This document shows, piece after piece, positions 54,029 to 63,305 of a stretch of DNA of 64,000 nucleotides. The notes beneath the pieces are model-generated. The model worked only from the letters and a program-made list of their open reading frames with translations, ran no database searches and was not told the origin of the DNA. How positions within the stretch are numbered: position 1 is the first letter of the stretch; the number at the start of each line of letters is the position of its first letter. Made by a program: the position numbers and the translations under genes. Source of the stretch: Bifidobacterium tibiigranuli (lineage in GTDB: Bacteria; Actinomycetota; Actinomycetes; Actinomycetales; Bifidobacteriaceae); NCBI RefSeq assembly GCF_009371885.1, contig NZ_QLZA01000012.1:33448-97447 (forward strand), given 5' to 3'.

Positions 54029-54116
54029 CGCCTTACTGAAGTCCGTGGTTTTCGTACCCGATTCGTGTTCCTCTGTTCAACCTGTTGTTCGTGCAGCCGT
54101 ACCGCGCCTATTTTTA

Positions 54117-55070
54117 CTATTTAAACAATTTGGACCGTGTCAGGAACCACGTCACCACGATGGAAAGCGCTATCGAAACCCCAATGACGATCACAAAGCC
54201 CCACCGGTTGGATGTCAGTGGCATGCCAAGCATGCCGCCGTCCTGGAAGTTCATGCCGTACATCGAGAAGATCAGCGTCGGGATGGACAACGTGATCGAG
54301 ATGATGGTGAAGATGCGCATGACGTTGTTCAGATTGTTCGAGACGATCGAGGCGAAGGCGTCCGTCATGTTGGCCAGAACCCCGCTGTAGATGTTGGCCA
54401 TCTCGATGGCCTGCTTGTTCTCGGTGATGACGTCGTCAAGCAGATCCTCGTCCTCCGGGTACTGCTTGAAGCGCGCGAGCGAGTTGAGCTTCTCCATCAC
54501 GATCTCGTTCGATTTAAGGCTCGTGGTGAAATAGACCAAGGTCTTGCTCAGTTCGAGCAGCATGAGAATCTCGCGGTTCTGCATGGAATGGCGCAGCCGC
54601 AGCTCAAGCCGGTCGCTTTCGCGGTCGATGATGCGCAGGTAGCGCAGGTACATCGTCGCGTTGCGGTACAGGATCTGCAGGATGAATCGGGACTTCATAT
54701 ACGTGTTGAACCCGCGGATGCGCCCCTCCATGAAAGGGTGCAGCACCGGCGTATCCTGCATGCACACGGTGAGAATCAGGTTCTGCGTGATGATAATCGA
54801 CAACGGGATGGTCTCGTACCAGTCGCGCCCGCCACGCTCCTCGACCGTGGGGATATCCACAATGATCATCGTGTAATCATCCTCGACGTCGACGCGCGAG
54901 CGCTCCTCGTCATCGAGCGGGGCCCGCAGATCGGCCAGATCGATGCCAGTCTGCTGCGCGACCGTCGCCAGCTCCACATCGGTAGGCTCGGAAAGACACA
55001 ACCAGGCCCCGCCTTCGATTTCCCCGACCTGCTCCACTCTGCCGTTGATGGTGTTGAACATTCTCAACAT
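54117..55070 (-). CDS. corA: CorA-family magnesium transporter
   Basis: The 317-residue protein has a large cytoplasmic domain and two C-terminal membrane helices separated by the signature loop YGMNF. CorA channels import Mg2+ and other divalent ions. The ATG after GGGTGAAAGAC is chosen; a GTG 9 nt upstream overlaps that ribosome binding site. The gene stands alone, with about 200 nt to the next gene upstream. Confidence 0.94.
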   Translation of the reverse strand: MLRMFNTINGRVEQVGEIEGGAWLCLSEPTDVELATVAQQTGIDLADLRAPLDDEERSRVDVEDDYTMIIVDIPTVEERGGRDWYETIPLSIIITQNLILTVCMQDTPVLHPFMEGRIRGFNTYMKSRFILQILYRNATMYLRYLRIIDRESDRLELRLRHSMQNREILMLLELSKTLVYFTTSLKSNEIVMEKLNSLARFKQYPEDEDLLDDVITENKQAIEMANIYSGVLANMTDAFASIVSNNLNNVMRIFTIISITLSIPTLIFSMYGMNFQDGGMLGMPLTSNRWGFVIVIGVSIALSIVVTWFLTRSKLFK

Positions 55071-55272
55071 GTCTTTCACCCGCCTTCCATTCGTGGTATG
55101 GCACTCGGTCTGGCACTGCCATGCTATGGCATTGCTATGCCGCTCTTGTCACATGTTGCTGGCTGCGAGCTGCGCCGTCTGCCGCATGCAGCGCCCCGCA
55201 CAAACCGTATCAAGGATAGACCCATTCCCGGAGCATGGCGAGTCGCTTGGCGCTTGTACCCGCAACGTCTGT

Positions 55273-56118
55273 TCAGAGCACCTGCCACATCGGCATATGC
55301 GGCCCGTGCAACTCGGCCGGGCCATTCTCCCAGTCCATATGCGAGGCGATGGCAGGCCCGTGGTTGAACTCCTCAAGCTTCCACGCAGGCTGGCCGGCAT
55401 GCCCGCCGAAATCGCCATAATCGCCGTATTGCGGCGTCATGCGCGACCAGAAGGCGTTGCGCACGGAGTCGAGGCTCGTGGAGGACTCCGGATCCTCGCC
55501 GAGCAGAGTGTGGATGGTCGCAAGAATCCAGGATCCGTGGCCCACGATCATCAGGGTGCTCGGAGTGGCTTGACCGCTTTCCTGACCGATCAGGTCGCTG
55601 ACGGCATCGGCGCCGCGATGGCCAAGCGCTTCCAGCGACTCGACGCCGTAGCGCCCTCCCCCTGATTGGTTCGCCTTCCACTCGTCGTAGGCGTCGGCAT
55701 CCATCTGCCTAATCTCCTCGCGGGTCAGCCCCTCCCAGCGCCCGAAGCTGCGTTCGCGCATCCGCTGGTCGTATGTCACCGGCAGACCGAGAATATCGGC
55801 GAAGGCGTGCGCCGTCTGCCGAGCGCGGAACAGGTCGGAGGCTACCACGCGCATGGTGCGCCGGGCTGCGGGAGCCTCGCGGTACTCCTCGATATCGCTG
55901 TGCGCGATGGCGTCCGGCCCCGGCTGCGGCAGCGTTTCGGGATTGCGCGCGACCCCGGAGATCTTGGCCCAGTAATAGCTTCTGGCCAGCTCCAAAGCAC
56001 TCTGATCGACCTGCCATTGGCCGATGATGTCCAGCGGCACATCGATCTGCCCCTGCATGCGACGCGCCAGGTTGAACGATGTGCGTCCATGCCGCACCAG
56101 CACCACTTCATCAATCAC
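55273..56118 (-). CDS. Histidine phosphatase (phosphoglycerate mutase family)
   Basis: The catalytic LVRHGRT lies at 7-13 with H10. DLFRARQTAHAFADILG and IVGHGSWILATIHTLLG supply the second half of the site. The 281-residue length exceeds the family norm because of an insert (50-85) after the first helix. Members are phosphatases or mutases acting on sugar phosphates or phosphoglycerate. The substrate is unknown. The gene is monocistronic and divergent from the COG0523 gene. Confidence 0.88.
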   Translation of the reverse strand: MIDEVVLVRHGRTSFNLARRMQGQIDVPLDIIGQWQVDQSALELARSYYWAKISGVARNPETLPQPGPDAIAHSDIEEYREAPAARRTMRVVASDLFRARQTAHAFADILGLPVTYDQRMRERSFGRWEGLTREEIRQMDADAYDEWKANQSGGGRYGVESLEALGHRGADAVSDLIGQESGQATPSTLMIVGHGSWILATIHTLLGEDPESSTSLDSVRNAFWSRMTPQYGDYGDFGGHAGQPAWKLEEFNHGPAIASHMDWENGPAELHGPHMPMWQVL

Positions 56119-56303
56119 AGGCCTGTCCTTGTCTCTTCGCTTTGCGTATCAATATTGCCCTATATCAGTATTGCCAGCCCTTATAGTAGCGAAAGCACCA
56201 GCCAGCAGCGGCAGGCACTGCCAAGTGTCGTCAAGCATCACACGTGCGTAGCAGCGCGGTCATTGCCGCCCAGCGAAGAGCGGAATTCCGCACATATCTA
56301 TCG

Positions 56304-56322
56304 AGAACGATTATCATATATG
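56304..56322. promoter_or_regulatory. Zur-like box upstream of the COG0523 gene
   Basis: AGAACGATTATCATATATG resembles Fur-family boxes of the AATGATAATCATT type used by Zur. It lies just before the ribosome binding site GAGGAGG. A Zur site next to a COG0523 protein would mean zinc-starvation induction. The regulator gene is not in the window. Confidence 0.55.
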
Positions 56323-56337
56323 TGAGGAGGAAACTCA

Positions 56338-57384
56338 TTGACCCATATCAATACATGGAAAGTTCCCGTTATCACCCTGACCGGCTACTTGGGCGCCGGC
56401 AAGACGACGCTGCTCAACCATCTGCTGCGCAGGCCGGGCGCGCGCGTCGGCGTCGTCATCAATGACTTCGGCGCAATCAACGTCGACGCGGCGCTGGTCA
56501 CCGGGCAGGTGGACGAGGCCGCTTCGATCTCCGGCGGGTGCCTGTGCTGCATGCCTGACGGCGGCGGACTGGATGACGCGCTGAAAAGCCTTTCTCGGCC
56601 GAAGCTGCGGCTCGACGCGATCATCATCGAGGCCAGCGGCATCGCCGATCCGATCGCCTTGGCCCGCCTCATCCATTTCAGCAGCGCCCCGCATATCCGC
56701 CCCGGCGGCATCGTCGAGCTGATTGACGCCGTCGAGCATTTCCGTTCGGTCGATACATCCGACGAGCCGCCCGCCAGATACGCCGCCACGAATCTCATCG
56801 TCATCACCAAAACCGACCTGCTGGCCGAATCGCAGCGCACAGCGACCATCGCGCGCATCGAACAGCGCGTCCGCATGCGCAATCCCGACGCCCAGTTCGT
56901 CATCGCAGACCGCGGGCGCATCGACCCGGATCTCGTGTTCGACGTGGCTTCGAGCGAAGACCCGGCGGATGAGCTGCCCATCGCGCAGCTCATCCGCGAC
57001 AGCGCATCTGAACCCGAAACGCACGAGCATCATCACGCGCATGCCGTATCGCAGGAGCTGACCGGACCGATAAGCCCTTCGGCGCTTGTCGAGCTGCTGG
57101 AAAACCCTCCGGCCGGGGCGTACCGCATGAAAGGGCGCGTGACCGTGCGCGAGCCGCGCAAGGCGAATGGCGAGGCCGGGTATGTGGTCAATCTCGTCGG
57201 GCGCTCGATTCATATCGCGTCCATGGCAAGCCCCGCCGACCCTGGCGAACTCGTCGCCCTTGGCATGCACATGGATGTCGAAGAGGCGCGCCGCCGGTTC
57301 GATGCGCTGCTGCGCGCGCCAGCCGACCGGTCCGATGCGATGGGGCTGCGGCATGTGCACCGCTATATGCGGCTGAGCCAGTAG
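56338..57384 (+). CDS. CobW/COG0523-family GTPase metallochaperone
   Basis: The 348-residue GTPase has Walker A GYLGAGKTT (16-24), the metal motif C68-L-C70-C71 and a TKTDLL-type specificity loop. A His-rich stretch (HEHHHAHA, near residue 230) and the CobW_C domain follow. Members deliver zinc or cobalt to client proteins under metal limitation. The start codon is TTG after GAGGAGGAAACTCA, the only strong ribosome binding site here. A Zur-like box just upstream favours a zinc role. It converges with gltP across a strong hairpin. Confidence 0.92.
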   Translation: MTHINTWKVPVITLTGYLGAGKTTLLNHLLRRPGARVGVVINDFGAINVDAALVTGQVDEAASISGGCLCCMPDGGGLDDALKSLSRPKLRLDAIIIEASGIADPIALARLIHFSSAPHIRPGGIVELIDAVEHFRSVDTSDEPPARYAATNLIVITKTDLLAESQRTATIARIEQRVRMRNPDAQFVIADRGRIDPDLVFDVASSEDPADELPIAQLIRDSASEPETHEHHHAHAVSQELTGPISPSALVELLENPPAGAYRMKGRVTVREPRKANGEAGYVVNLVGRSIHIASMASPADPGELVALGMHMDVEEARRRFDALLRAPADRSDAMGLRHVHRYMRLSQ

Positions 57385-57400
57385 CAGCCCCCACGCACAC

Positions 57401-57448
57401 AATGCAGTTGGGGTGGCGAGCCATATGACTCGCCACCCCAACTGCATT
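57401..57448. terminator. Bidirectional 20-bp hairpin
   Basis: AATGCAGTTGGGGTGGCGAG pairs perfectly with its complement over 20 bp around an 8-nt loop. It lies between the convergent COG0523 and gltP genes, 16 nt after one stop and 23 nt before the other. It likely terminates both. Confidence 0.85.
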
Positions 57449-57471
57449 AGCTTCTTAGCTGAACCTCAGAC

Positions 57472-58863
57472 TCATGCCACAGCCGGCTGAACCGCTGCAG
57501 GCACCTTGTCTTCTTCGGCGTCGATCTCCACCAGATCGACATCCTTCGAGGCGAAGGTTGCCCGCATCTGATCATGGTCGAGCACCTTCTCCCAGTTGGA
57601 CACGACGAAGGTCGCGACGCAGTTGCCGAGCAGATTGACGGACACGCGCATGGAATCCATGATGCGGTCAGCGCCAAGCAGCAGCGCGACGCCGGCCACC
57701 GGGAAGATGCCAAGCGCCGTGGCCGTGGCCGACAGCGCGAGGAAGGACGAGCCGGGGACGCCGGCCATGCCCTTCGAGGTGAGCATCAGGACGCCCATCG
57801 CGGCGAGCTGCTGGCTGAACGTGAGGTTGACGCCGAAGGCCTGCGCCAGGAACAGCAGCGAGATCGAGAGATACAGCGCGGCGCCATCGAGGTTGAACGA
57901 ATAGCCCAGCGGCACGACGAGGCCGGTCACCGAACGCGGATTGCCGGATTTCTCGAGCTTGGCCATCACCTGAGGCATAACGGCCTCGGTCGACGCGGTG
58001 CCGAGAGCAAGGGCGAATTCAGGACGTGCGTACTTGATGAACTGCCCCAGCGGGACTCGGGCGAAGAGCCACGCGATGACGAACAGCAGCGCGATGAATA
58101 TGACCGCCGCCCCGTAGCAGGAAGCAATGAGCACCGCATAGGTGCCGAGCGTCTTGAGGCCGTACTGCCCGATGATGTACGCCATGGCGCCCAAGGCTCC
58201 AAGCGGCGCGACGCGCATGATCCAGCCCATGATCTTGAAGACGATCTCGAGGAAGGAGTCGAATACGTCCAGAACGGGCTTGCAGCGCTCCTGACCGATG
58301 GCAACGACGGCGACGCCAACGAAGATGGCGAAGAACAACACCTGCAGCAGCGTGTTGTTGGCGAAGGCGCCTACCACGCTGTCAGGGATGATATCGAGGA
58401 TGAATCCTGCGGCTCCGCTCGGAGCCTCGCCACCGGCCGTCTTCTTGGCGATGGCATTCGGGTCAAGCGTCGAAGGATCGATGTTCAATCCCGCGCCGGG
58501 TTTCACGATATTGCCCACGAGCAGACCGAAGAGCAGCGCGAACACCGAAGCGGACAGGAAATAGACGAGCGCCTTGGTGCCTACGCGACCGACCGCCTTC
58601 GCATCGCCGACATGGGATATGCCTGTCACGATGACGAGGAAGATGAGCGGCGCGATGACCATCTTGATGAGCTTGATGAAGCCGTCGCCCAGCGGCTTGA
58701 GCGCGGATCCGGCATCAGGCCAGACGGCACCTATCGTGATGCCGATGACGATGGCCAGGATGATCTGGAAGAACAAGGACTTGTAGATTGGTTTTTTTAT
58801 TTCAAGCGGTTTGTCTTTGCCTTCGACAAAGAGCCCTTCTGACGATTTGGTTTTCTTTCCCAC
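57472..58863 (-). CDS. gltP: Glutamate/dicarboxylate:cation symporter
   Basis: The 463-residue transporter is of the DAACS (GltP/DctA) family. The two re-entrant hairpin regions are visible in GTASTEAVMPQ and SFNLDGAALYLSISLLFLAQ, and the substrate segment in NLLGNCVATFVVSNWE. Ligand could be glutamate, aspartate or C4-dicarboxylates. The start is GTG after GAGGAGAAGCATA. A perfect 10-bp inverted repeat upstream suggests regulation. It might feed glutamate to GadB (inference). Confidence 0.9.
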   Translation of the reverse strand: MGKKTKSSEGLFVEGKDKPLEIKKPIYKSLFFQIILAIVIGITIGAVWPDAGSALKPLGDGFIKLIKMVIAPLIFLVIVTGISHVGDAKAVGRVGTKALVYFLSASVFALLFGLLVGNIVKPGAGLNIDPSTLDPNAIAKKTAGGEAPSGAAGFILDIIPDSVVGAFANNTLLQVLFFAIFVGVAVVAIGQERCKPVLDVFDSFLEIVFKIMGWIMRVAPLGALGAMAYIIGQYGLKTLGTYAVLIASCYGAAVIFIALLFVIAWLFARVPLGQFIKYARPEFALALGTASTEAVMPQVMAKLEKSGNPRSVTGLVVPLGYSFNLDGAALYLSISLLFLAQAFGVNLTFSQQLAAMGVLMLTSKGMAGVPGSSFLALSATATALGIFPVAGVALLLGADRIMDSMRVSVNLLGNCVATFVVSNWEKVLDHDQMRATFASKDVDLVEIDAEEDKVPAAVQPAVA

Positions 58864-58884
58864 TATGCTTCTCCTCTGCTCTGT

Positions 58885-58924
58885 CTGAAATATTCGATTG
58901 GGTGCCCTGAATGTAATATTTCAG
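58885..58924. promoter_or_regulatory. 10-bp inverted repeat upstream of gltP
   Basis: CTGAAATATT and AATATTTCAG are perfect inverted copies 20 bp apart in an AT-rich stretch, 22-62 nt upstream of the gltP start. The position suits an operator. A separate hairpin (59000-59022, AGCATGGCC/GGCCATGCT) beyond it likely belongs to the end of the CapA gene. Confidence 0.45.
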
Positions 58925-59044
58925 TCAAAAACATGAAAGCAATTCGGTATTACCAGTTCGGCAACACCATGTAACCGCTTTGTAACGAGGGGATGGCGAA
59001 GCATGGCCCCTCGGGCCATGCTGTTCGCATTTTCTCTCCTCCGT

Positions 59045-60541
59045 TTACTCGTCCGCCGCGATCCGGATGACGCCGATGCCCCGCTGATCGTCGATGACGA
59101 TATCCGTTCCCAACGGCTCGGACAATTGCCGCAGCCGTTCAAGAATGTCCAACGACTGCGACAGCGTCAGCAGCGAAGGTATGCCTCGGTCAGCGTCACG
59201 CCCCACGTACCCCAGTTCGATCGGATGCAGTTCGATGGTACGGATACGCCCGTTCGAAGCATAGGTGATCAGCGGCACGACGCTTTCGAACCAGATCTTC
59301 TCGCCGAAGGCTCCGACCGCGCGCTTCCACTCAAAGAACTCGGCCTCGGTGGACGTTTCGAAGCGCGGAACCGCAACAGGCGCCAAACGCCACAGCGGTC
59401 GCTCCCATTCGTCTCGGACGCAAACCGCCTGGGTATTGTCCATGAAGCAGAAATTGCCAAGCGAATAGAATGCGGGTTTGCCATCGATGATTTCGATGCC
59501 GCGCAATTGGTGCGGTCCGGCGGTCATGAACACATCGGCTCCCTCGCTGAACGCCTTGCGCGCGATCGAACGCAGAAACGCAGGGGTTTCGGTGGTCCAG
59601 TTGTCCGGTTCGTGGGTGTGCGAGACGACTACGGTGAAATCCGTAGTCTGCTTGGCCTGTCTCACGCCGCGCATGATGCCTGCAATGTCAGCCTTGTCTG
59701 GCTGGTATGTCACCACAGTGCGCTCGCCCGTCTCCGTCTGACTCGACATCGGCCCGTCCGAGGGCGACCCCGAGTCGGGCAATGCCACATAACGCTGGCC
59801 GAACAGGGTGACTACGCCAAGTCGTTCGTCGATCTGCCGCAGCACATCCGGCACGGATTGCGGCGGCTGCTCGTCCCTGATCGCACGGAGCACCGCCAGC
59901 TTGCGCTTGCTGACCATCACTACGCGGGAGAGGTGCAGCGGGCTGACCCCAGGTCGTCCGGCAGTCTGGCCGAGCGGGTCGGCAGCCGGTGAATCGGCTT
60001 CGAAGGTCGTGGCGAACGACACCAGGCCAGCTCTCGCCTGAACCCCGTCGAACAGCGCGGGAGTGCGCGCCCCGGCGAGATCGGATCCGGTGCCGGCGAT
60101 GGCCAGCCCCGCCTCGCGCAGATGCCGGTCGGTACTGGCAAGCCCTGCAACGCCCCAATCAGTGGCGTGATTATTGGCGCGTGAAAGCATGTCGAATCCG
60201 AGCCGCGCAAGATCGGGGGCGACCTGCGGCGGCGCGGTGAGCCAGCTAAACCCCGACAGCGCGGCCGGATACCCATCGAAATCATTCAGGTCGATGATGC
60301 TGCCCTCATAGTTGCCGACGGTCAGATCGGCGCGTTTCAACAAATCGGCCAAGTCTGGCGATCGGCGCTGAATCATGCGGCTGACTGGCTGCGCGATGAT
60401 GATGTCACCGGTCAGCGCCACACGGTAGCCGTCCGGGATTGCCGCCTCGCGCCAGTCCTCGCCGAGGCTGCCGAGCGGATGCTGTGCGGAGGCGCTTGTC
60501 GTTGGAGACACCGACTGCTGCGCTGTGTGCGAATCTGTCAT
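59045..60541 (-). CDS. CapA-family poly-gamma-glutamate-type protein
   Basis: The 498-residue protein has the PGA_cap metallophosphatase-like fold: VALTGDIIIAQP, VGNYEGSI, LSRANNHATDWGVAGL, VVVSHTHEP and GADVFMTAGPHQLRGIEI. Bacillus CapA takes part in poly-gamma-glutamate capsule assembly, but no capB or capC is here and no signal peptide is evident, so the role is open. The start overlaps the MFS stop by one base (TAATG). It is the last gene of a set led by TetR. Confidence 0.85.
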   Translation of the reverse strand: MTDSHTAQQSVSPTTSASAQHPLGSLGEDWREAAIPDGYRVALTGDIIIAQPVSRMIQRRSPDLADLLKRADLTVGNYEGSIIDLNDFDGYPAALSGFSWLTAPPQVAPDLARLGFDMLSRANNHATDWGVAGLASTDRHLREAGLAIAGTGSDLAGARTPALFDGVQARAGLVSFATTFEADSPAADPLGQTAGRPGVSPLHLSRVVMVSKRKLAVLRAIRDEQPPQSVPDVLRQIDERLGVVTLFGQRYVALPDSGSPSDGPMSSQTETGERTVVTYQPDKADIAGIMRGVRQAKQTTDFTVVVSHTHEPDNWTTETPAFLRSIARKAFSEGADVFMTAGPHQLRGIEIIDGKPAFYSLGNFCFMDNTQAVCVRDEWERPLWRLAPVAVPRFETSTEAEFFEWKRAVGAFGEKIWFESVVPLITYASNGRIRTIELHPIELGYVGRDADRGIPSLLTLSQSLDILERLRQLSEPLGTDIVIDDQRGIGVIRIAADE

Positions 60542-62085
60542 TATTGCCCTTCCTTGTTGTCTTCGAATGAACCATCATGTACGGCTTCGAACTGAACCGG
60601 GTCTTGCGTGAAGTCTGCAGCGAGCACGACGGTTTCCCGCTCGATGCTCGTATCAGTGTGCTCAGCAGGCGCGGCGGTGTTCTCCGCCGATGTTCTTCTC
60701 AGCACCATCAGCCCTATGGCACCGATCAGGAACGCTGCAGCGCATAGCACCCACATGACCAGATAGCCTTGAACCCCGGCCGTCTTGCTGCCGACCGGGG
60801 TCAGTGCACCAAGCACGGCGCCGAACAGCGCTCCGCCAGCAGAGCCGCCCAACGCACGCAGGGAGTTATACACGCCGACCGAGCCTCCGGTCTGGCCTTC
60901 TGGTGTTCGCTCAGCGAGCAGCGCGGGCAGACCTCCCATGAGCAAGCCCATCGCGAATCCCATAACCACCGCATACGTCCACACCTGCCACATATTCGAA
61001 TGAGCAAAGGCGATGAAGGCATTTGATACCACAGCCAGCACTGTCGCCATCATCAGCGACCATCGCATGCTGGTCAATTTTGCAATGCGCGCCACCAACG
61101 TGGACCCCAGGGTTGCAAGCAAGGTGATTGCCGCGATAACCATCGAAATCTTGGACGAACTGGCAGCGAAACCGTATCCGGTACGCTGCGGGTCGGCACT
61201 CAGGAATGTGGTTAGCGGCGGCTGAGATCCAAACATCACCATGCCGAGCATGAATCCAGTGATATGAATGGGTGCAGCGCGACGCGACGCCAGCAACCGA
61301 ATGTCAATGGCCGGCGAGGAAGTCCGCAGCTCCCAGAGCACCCATACTGCACCCGCAGCGAGGGCAGCCACAAGCACACCAATGGATTCGACGGGAGAGA
61401 CTCCGTTCATGCCGACCAAGGTCAGTCCGCCCAGCAACGCCAGCATGATAAGGGCAAGCCCCAGGAAGCCTGGAGTGTCAATATGTCCGGGAGTGCGAAC
61501 AGGTGACTCGGGGATCTTCACAAACACGGCGTAGACGGCGATGGCCTGAACCAGCACCGGAACAGCCAGCGTGACCATCAGCGAGGATGAGTGCGCGTTG
61601 ATCAGCCCCGAGGCAACGGTGCCGACAATCGCCCCGCCTGTCAGACAGGCAACGAGAAGTCCAATGCCTGTGCGCGCAGTCTCGCCAGATGCCCGTCCGT
61701 GGATGATCGCCACTTCGAGCGGAAGCCATACGGCGATAGGCCCCTGCAAGACGCGCGCTACGAGCACGAGCGGGAAATTCGGCAGGAGCGCGACAATCAC
61801 CGACCCGACTACTACTACGAGTATCGCGATGCGCAGCATGCGGCGGTGGCCGAACATGTCGCCCAGCCGTGAGAGCAGCGGCACGCAGACGGCAGCCGCA
61901 AGCGATTGCGCAGTGAGGAACCATGTGATGGCGGCATCGCCCACATTCAGCACATGGGCGATGCCGGGGATAAGCGGCGTGTAGAACCCTTGCGTGAAGC
62001 CGCTGGCCAGCTCGTTGAATACGAGGAAGCCAAGCGCGCCACTCAGTGCTGCGCCGCTGGATTTGCGTGTCGAGGAACTGCTCAT
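60541..62085 (-). CDS. MFS drug-efflux transporter, DHA2 type
   Basis: The 514-residue protein has about 14 membrane helices and the DHA2 pattern (SRLGDMFGHRRMLRIAI after helix 2, VARVLQGPIAVWLPLEVAI at helix 4). Members export drugs and lipophilic compounds using the proton gradient. It lies between the TetR gene and the CapA gene, so induction by a small molecule is likely. The N-terminus is short and polar. The substrate is unknown. Confidence 0.9.
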   Translation of the reverse strand: MSSSSTRKSSGAALSGALGFLVFNELASGFTQGFYTPLIPGIAHVLNVGDAAITWFLTAQSLAAAVCVPLLSRLGDMFGHRRMLRIAILVVVVGSVIVALLPNFPLVLVARVLQGPIAVWLPLEVAIIHGRASGETARTGIGLLVACLTGGAIVGTVASGLINAHSSSLMVTLAVPVLVQAIAVYAVFVKIPESPVRTPGHIDTPGFLGLALIMLALLGGLTLVGMNGVSPVESIGVLVAALAAGAVWVLWELRTSSPAIDIRLLASRRAAPIHITGFMLGMVMFGSQPPLTTFLSADPQRTGYGFAASSSKISMVIAAITLLATLGSTLVARIAKLTSMRWSLMMATVLAVVSNAFIAFAHSNMWQVWTYAVVMGFAMGLLMGGLPALLAERTPEGQTGGSVGVYNSLRALGGSAGGALFGAVLGALTPVGSKTAGVQGYLVMWVLCAAAFLIGAIGLMVLRRTSAENTAAPAEHTDTSIERETVVLAADFTQDPVQFEAVHDGSFEDNKEGQ

Positions 62086-62242
62086 CCGAATGACCTTTCA
62101 ATAGGTGTAACTGGGGAAATATTGCATGACGGCTCCGCATCGTGTGCTGTGCTGAACGATGACGTGGCCCTATGGGAAGGAAGGAATATGCGCAGAACCT
62201 GCATCCCTGGGCGCATGTAAGGCACAGGGATTGCTGGGATTG

Positions 62243-62959
62243 CTATGCGGCTTTCAAAGGAGGCTGGGCGACAATCGCCGCGATGATTTCACGGTATTGC
62301 TGTTCGTTGATGTCGATATGCTTGACGGTCTGGCGATACAGCGTGAAGCCGGCAAGCACATCGACCAATGCATCGGCGTCCACATCTGGCGTAATCTGCC
62401 CACGTTCGACCCCGCGCATAATCAGCGCCATGCCACGTTGGTGCCGCTGCTTGAACAGTCGCTCCCACAGCAATTCGAAGACAGCCGGCTCGAAAGCGGC
62501 CGTGAGCCCAATCGCGTCCGGATCGGCTCTCGTCAGGAGCGCGGAGTTGTGCTGCGTAGCCATGATATGTTCAAGCAAATCGCCTTCCACGCTGCCGGTG
62601 TCAGGCGCATCGCTGGGTTCGACCACCGAAAGCACGGCAGCCGCTACCAGCTCGGCTTTATTGGCGTACCTGCGGTAGATCGCCGGCTTTCCGCATTGTG
62701 CCAGGCGCGCGACGGCCTCCATGCGCAGTCCCTCATATCCGGTCTGCGTAACGAGCGAGACAGTGGCCTTGAGGATGCGCTGGGTGAGATGCTCGTCAGC
62801 GCCTCTCCCCTGCTGGCCTTGCTGGGATGATGGCGAATCTGCAGGGGACTCATGCGAACGAGAGAAAGTCGCCGTCGGTGCTGTCGGCGTTCGTGGAGCT
62901 GAAGGCGCGTTCTCAAAGCCTGGCGGTTTGGTTTGAGAAATAACGGTATTGGAAAACAT
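62243..62959 (-). CDS. TetR-family repressor of the MFS-CapA genes
   Basis: The 238-residue protein has a long disordered N-terminus (1-55, Pro/Ser/Gln-rich), then a TetR HTH (about 58-103: ILKATVSLVTQTGYEGLRMEAVARLAQCGKPAIYRRYANKAEL) and a C-terminal ligand domain. The ATG adjoins a triple ACGTT repeat, a likely operator, with the -10 region just beyond, so its mRNA may be leaderless. The MFS gene starts 157 nt downstream on the same strand. Confidence 0.9.
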   Translation of the reverse strand: MFSNTVISQTKPPGFENAPSAPRTPTAPTATFSRSHESPADSPSSQQGQQGRGADEHLTQRILKATVSLVTQTGYEGLRMEAVARLAQCGKPAIYRRYANKAELVAAAVLSVVEPSDAPDTGSVEGDLLEHIMATQHNSALLTRADPDAIGLTAAFEPAVFELLWERLFKQRHQRGMALIMRGVERGQITPDVDADALVDVLAGFTLYRQTVKHIDINEQQYREIIAAIVAQPPLKAA

Positions 62960-62960
62960 A

Positions 62961-62975
62961 ACGTTACGTTACGTT
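62961..62975. promoter_or_regulatory. Triple ACGTT operator at the tetR start
   Basis: ACGTT occurs three times in tandem directly at the tetR start codon and contains the inverted pair AACGT...ACGTT. TATGTATTACGA just beyond it may be the -10 region. A TetR dimer pair bound here would block its own promoter. Confidence 0.6.
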
Positions 62976-63168
62976 TTATGTATTACGACAAACGAGTCGG
63001 TTTGGTTTCCGCCATGTAACCTCGCTCGATGCCTATTTCGACAATCAGGCTGCCATTCAGTCCTTCTGCAAGACGCTCCGGCTAATAGGTCAGCAAATCC
63101 AGAGTTCATCGCCACGGCGTTGCAGCGTGCAGCCACAGCCCTCGCGCGTCTCGGCCGATTCGGGACGT

Positions 63169-63305
63169 ACAATGAGGTTCTGCCGTGACGACGATTGAGG
63201 AGGTGGTACCCGTGACCAACATGTACTGGGTGCTCCTTCAGGGAGACACGGACGGGCGATAATTGCCCGGGAGCGCCCCATACGCACTCCTGAAAGGCAC
63301 GAACC
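63169..63305 (+). promoter_or_regulatory. Promoter and leader of the terminal hydrolase gene
   Basis: TACAAT (63169-63174) is a good -10 without a clear -35. The leader that follows holds a 16-codon ORF. CCTTCAGG inside that ORF (about 63236-63242) can pair with CCTGAAAGG (63288-63296), which contains the ribosome binding site of the hydrolase. GGGC-N7-GCCC forms a local stem between them. The arrangement looks like translational attenuation. The sequence GAGGTGGTACCCGTG only loosely resembles a T-box and is not called as one. Confidence 0.4.
63212..63262 (+). CDS. Candidate 16-residue leader peptide
   Basis: GAGGAGGTGGTACCC stands before GTG, and the frame reads MTNMYWVLLQGDTDGR before TAA. 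The ribosome binding site is the strongest in this part of the window. The ORF ends about 43 nt before the hydrolase start and overlaps the arm that can mask the hydrolase ribosome binding site. It may be a regulatory leader; it is too short to judge by conservation here. Confidence 0.4.
   Translation: MTNMYWVLLQGDTDGR

Noticed and set aside
63200..63220. T-box riboswitch at GAGGTGGTACCCGTG
   Set aside because: The match to AGGGTGGNACCGCG is broken by a deletion and mismatches, there is no Stem I specifier structure, and the downstream gene is not an aminoacyl-tRNA synthetase or amino-acid gene. The sequence is better explained as a ribosome binding site of a short ORF.
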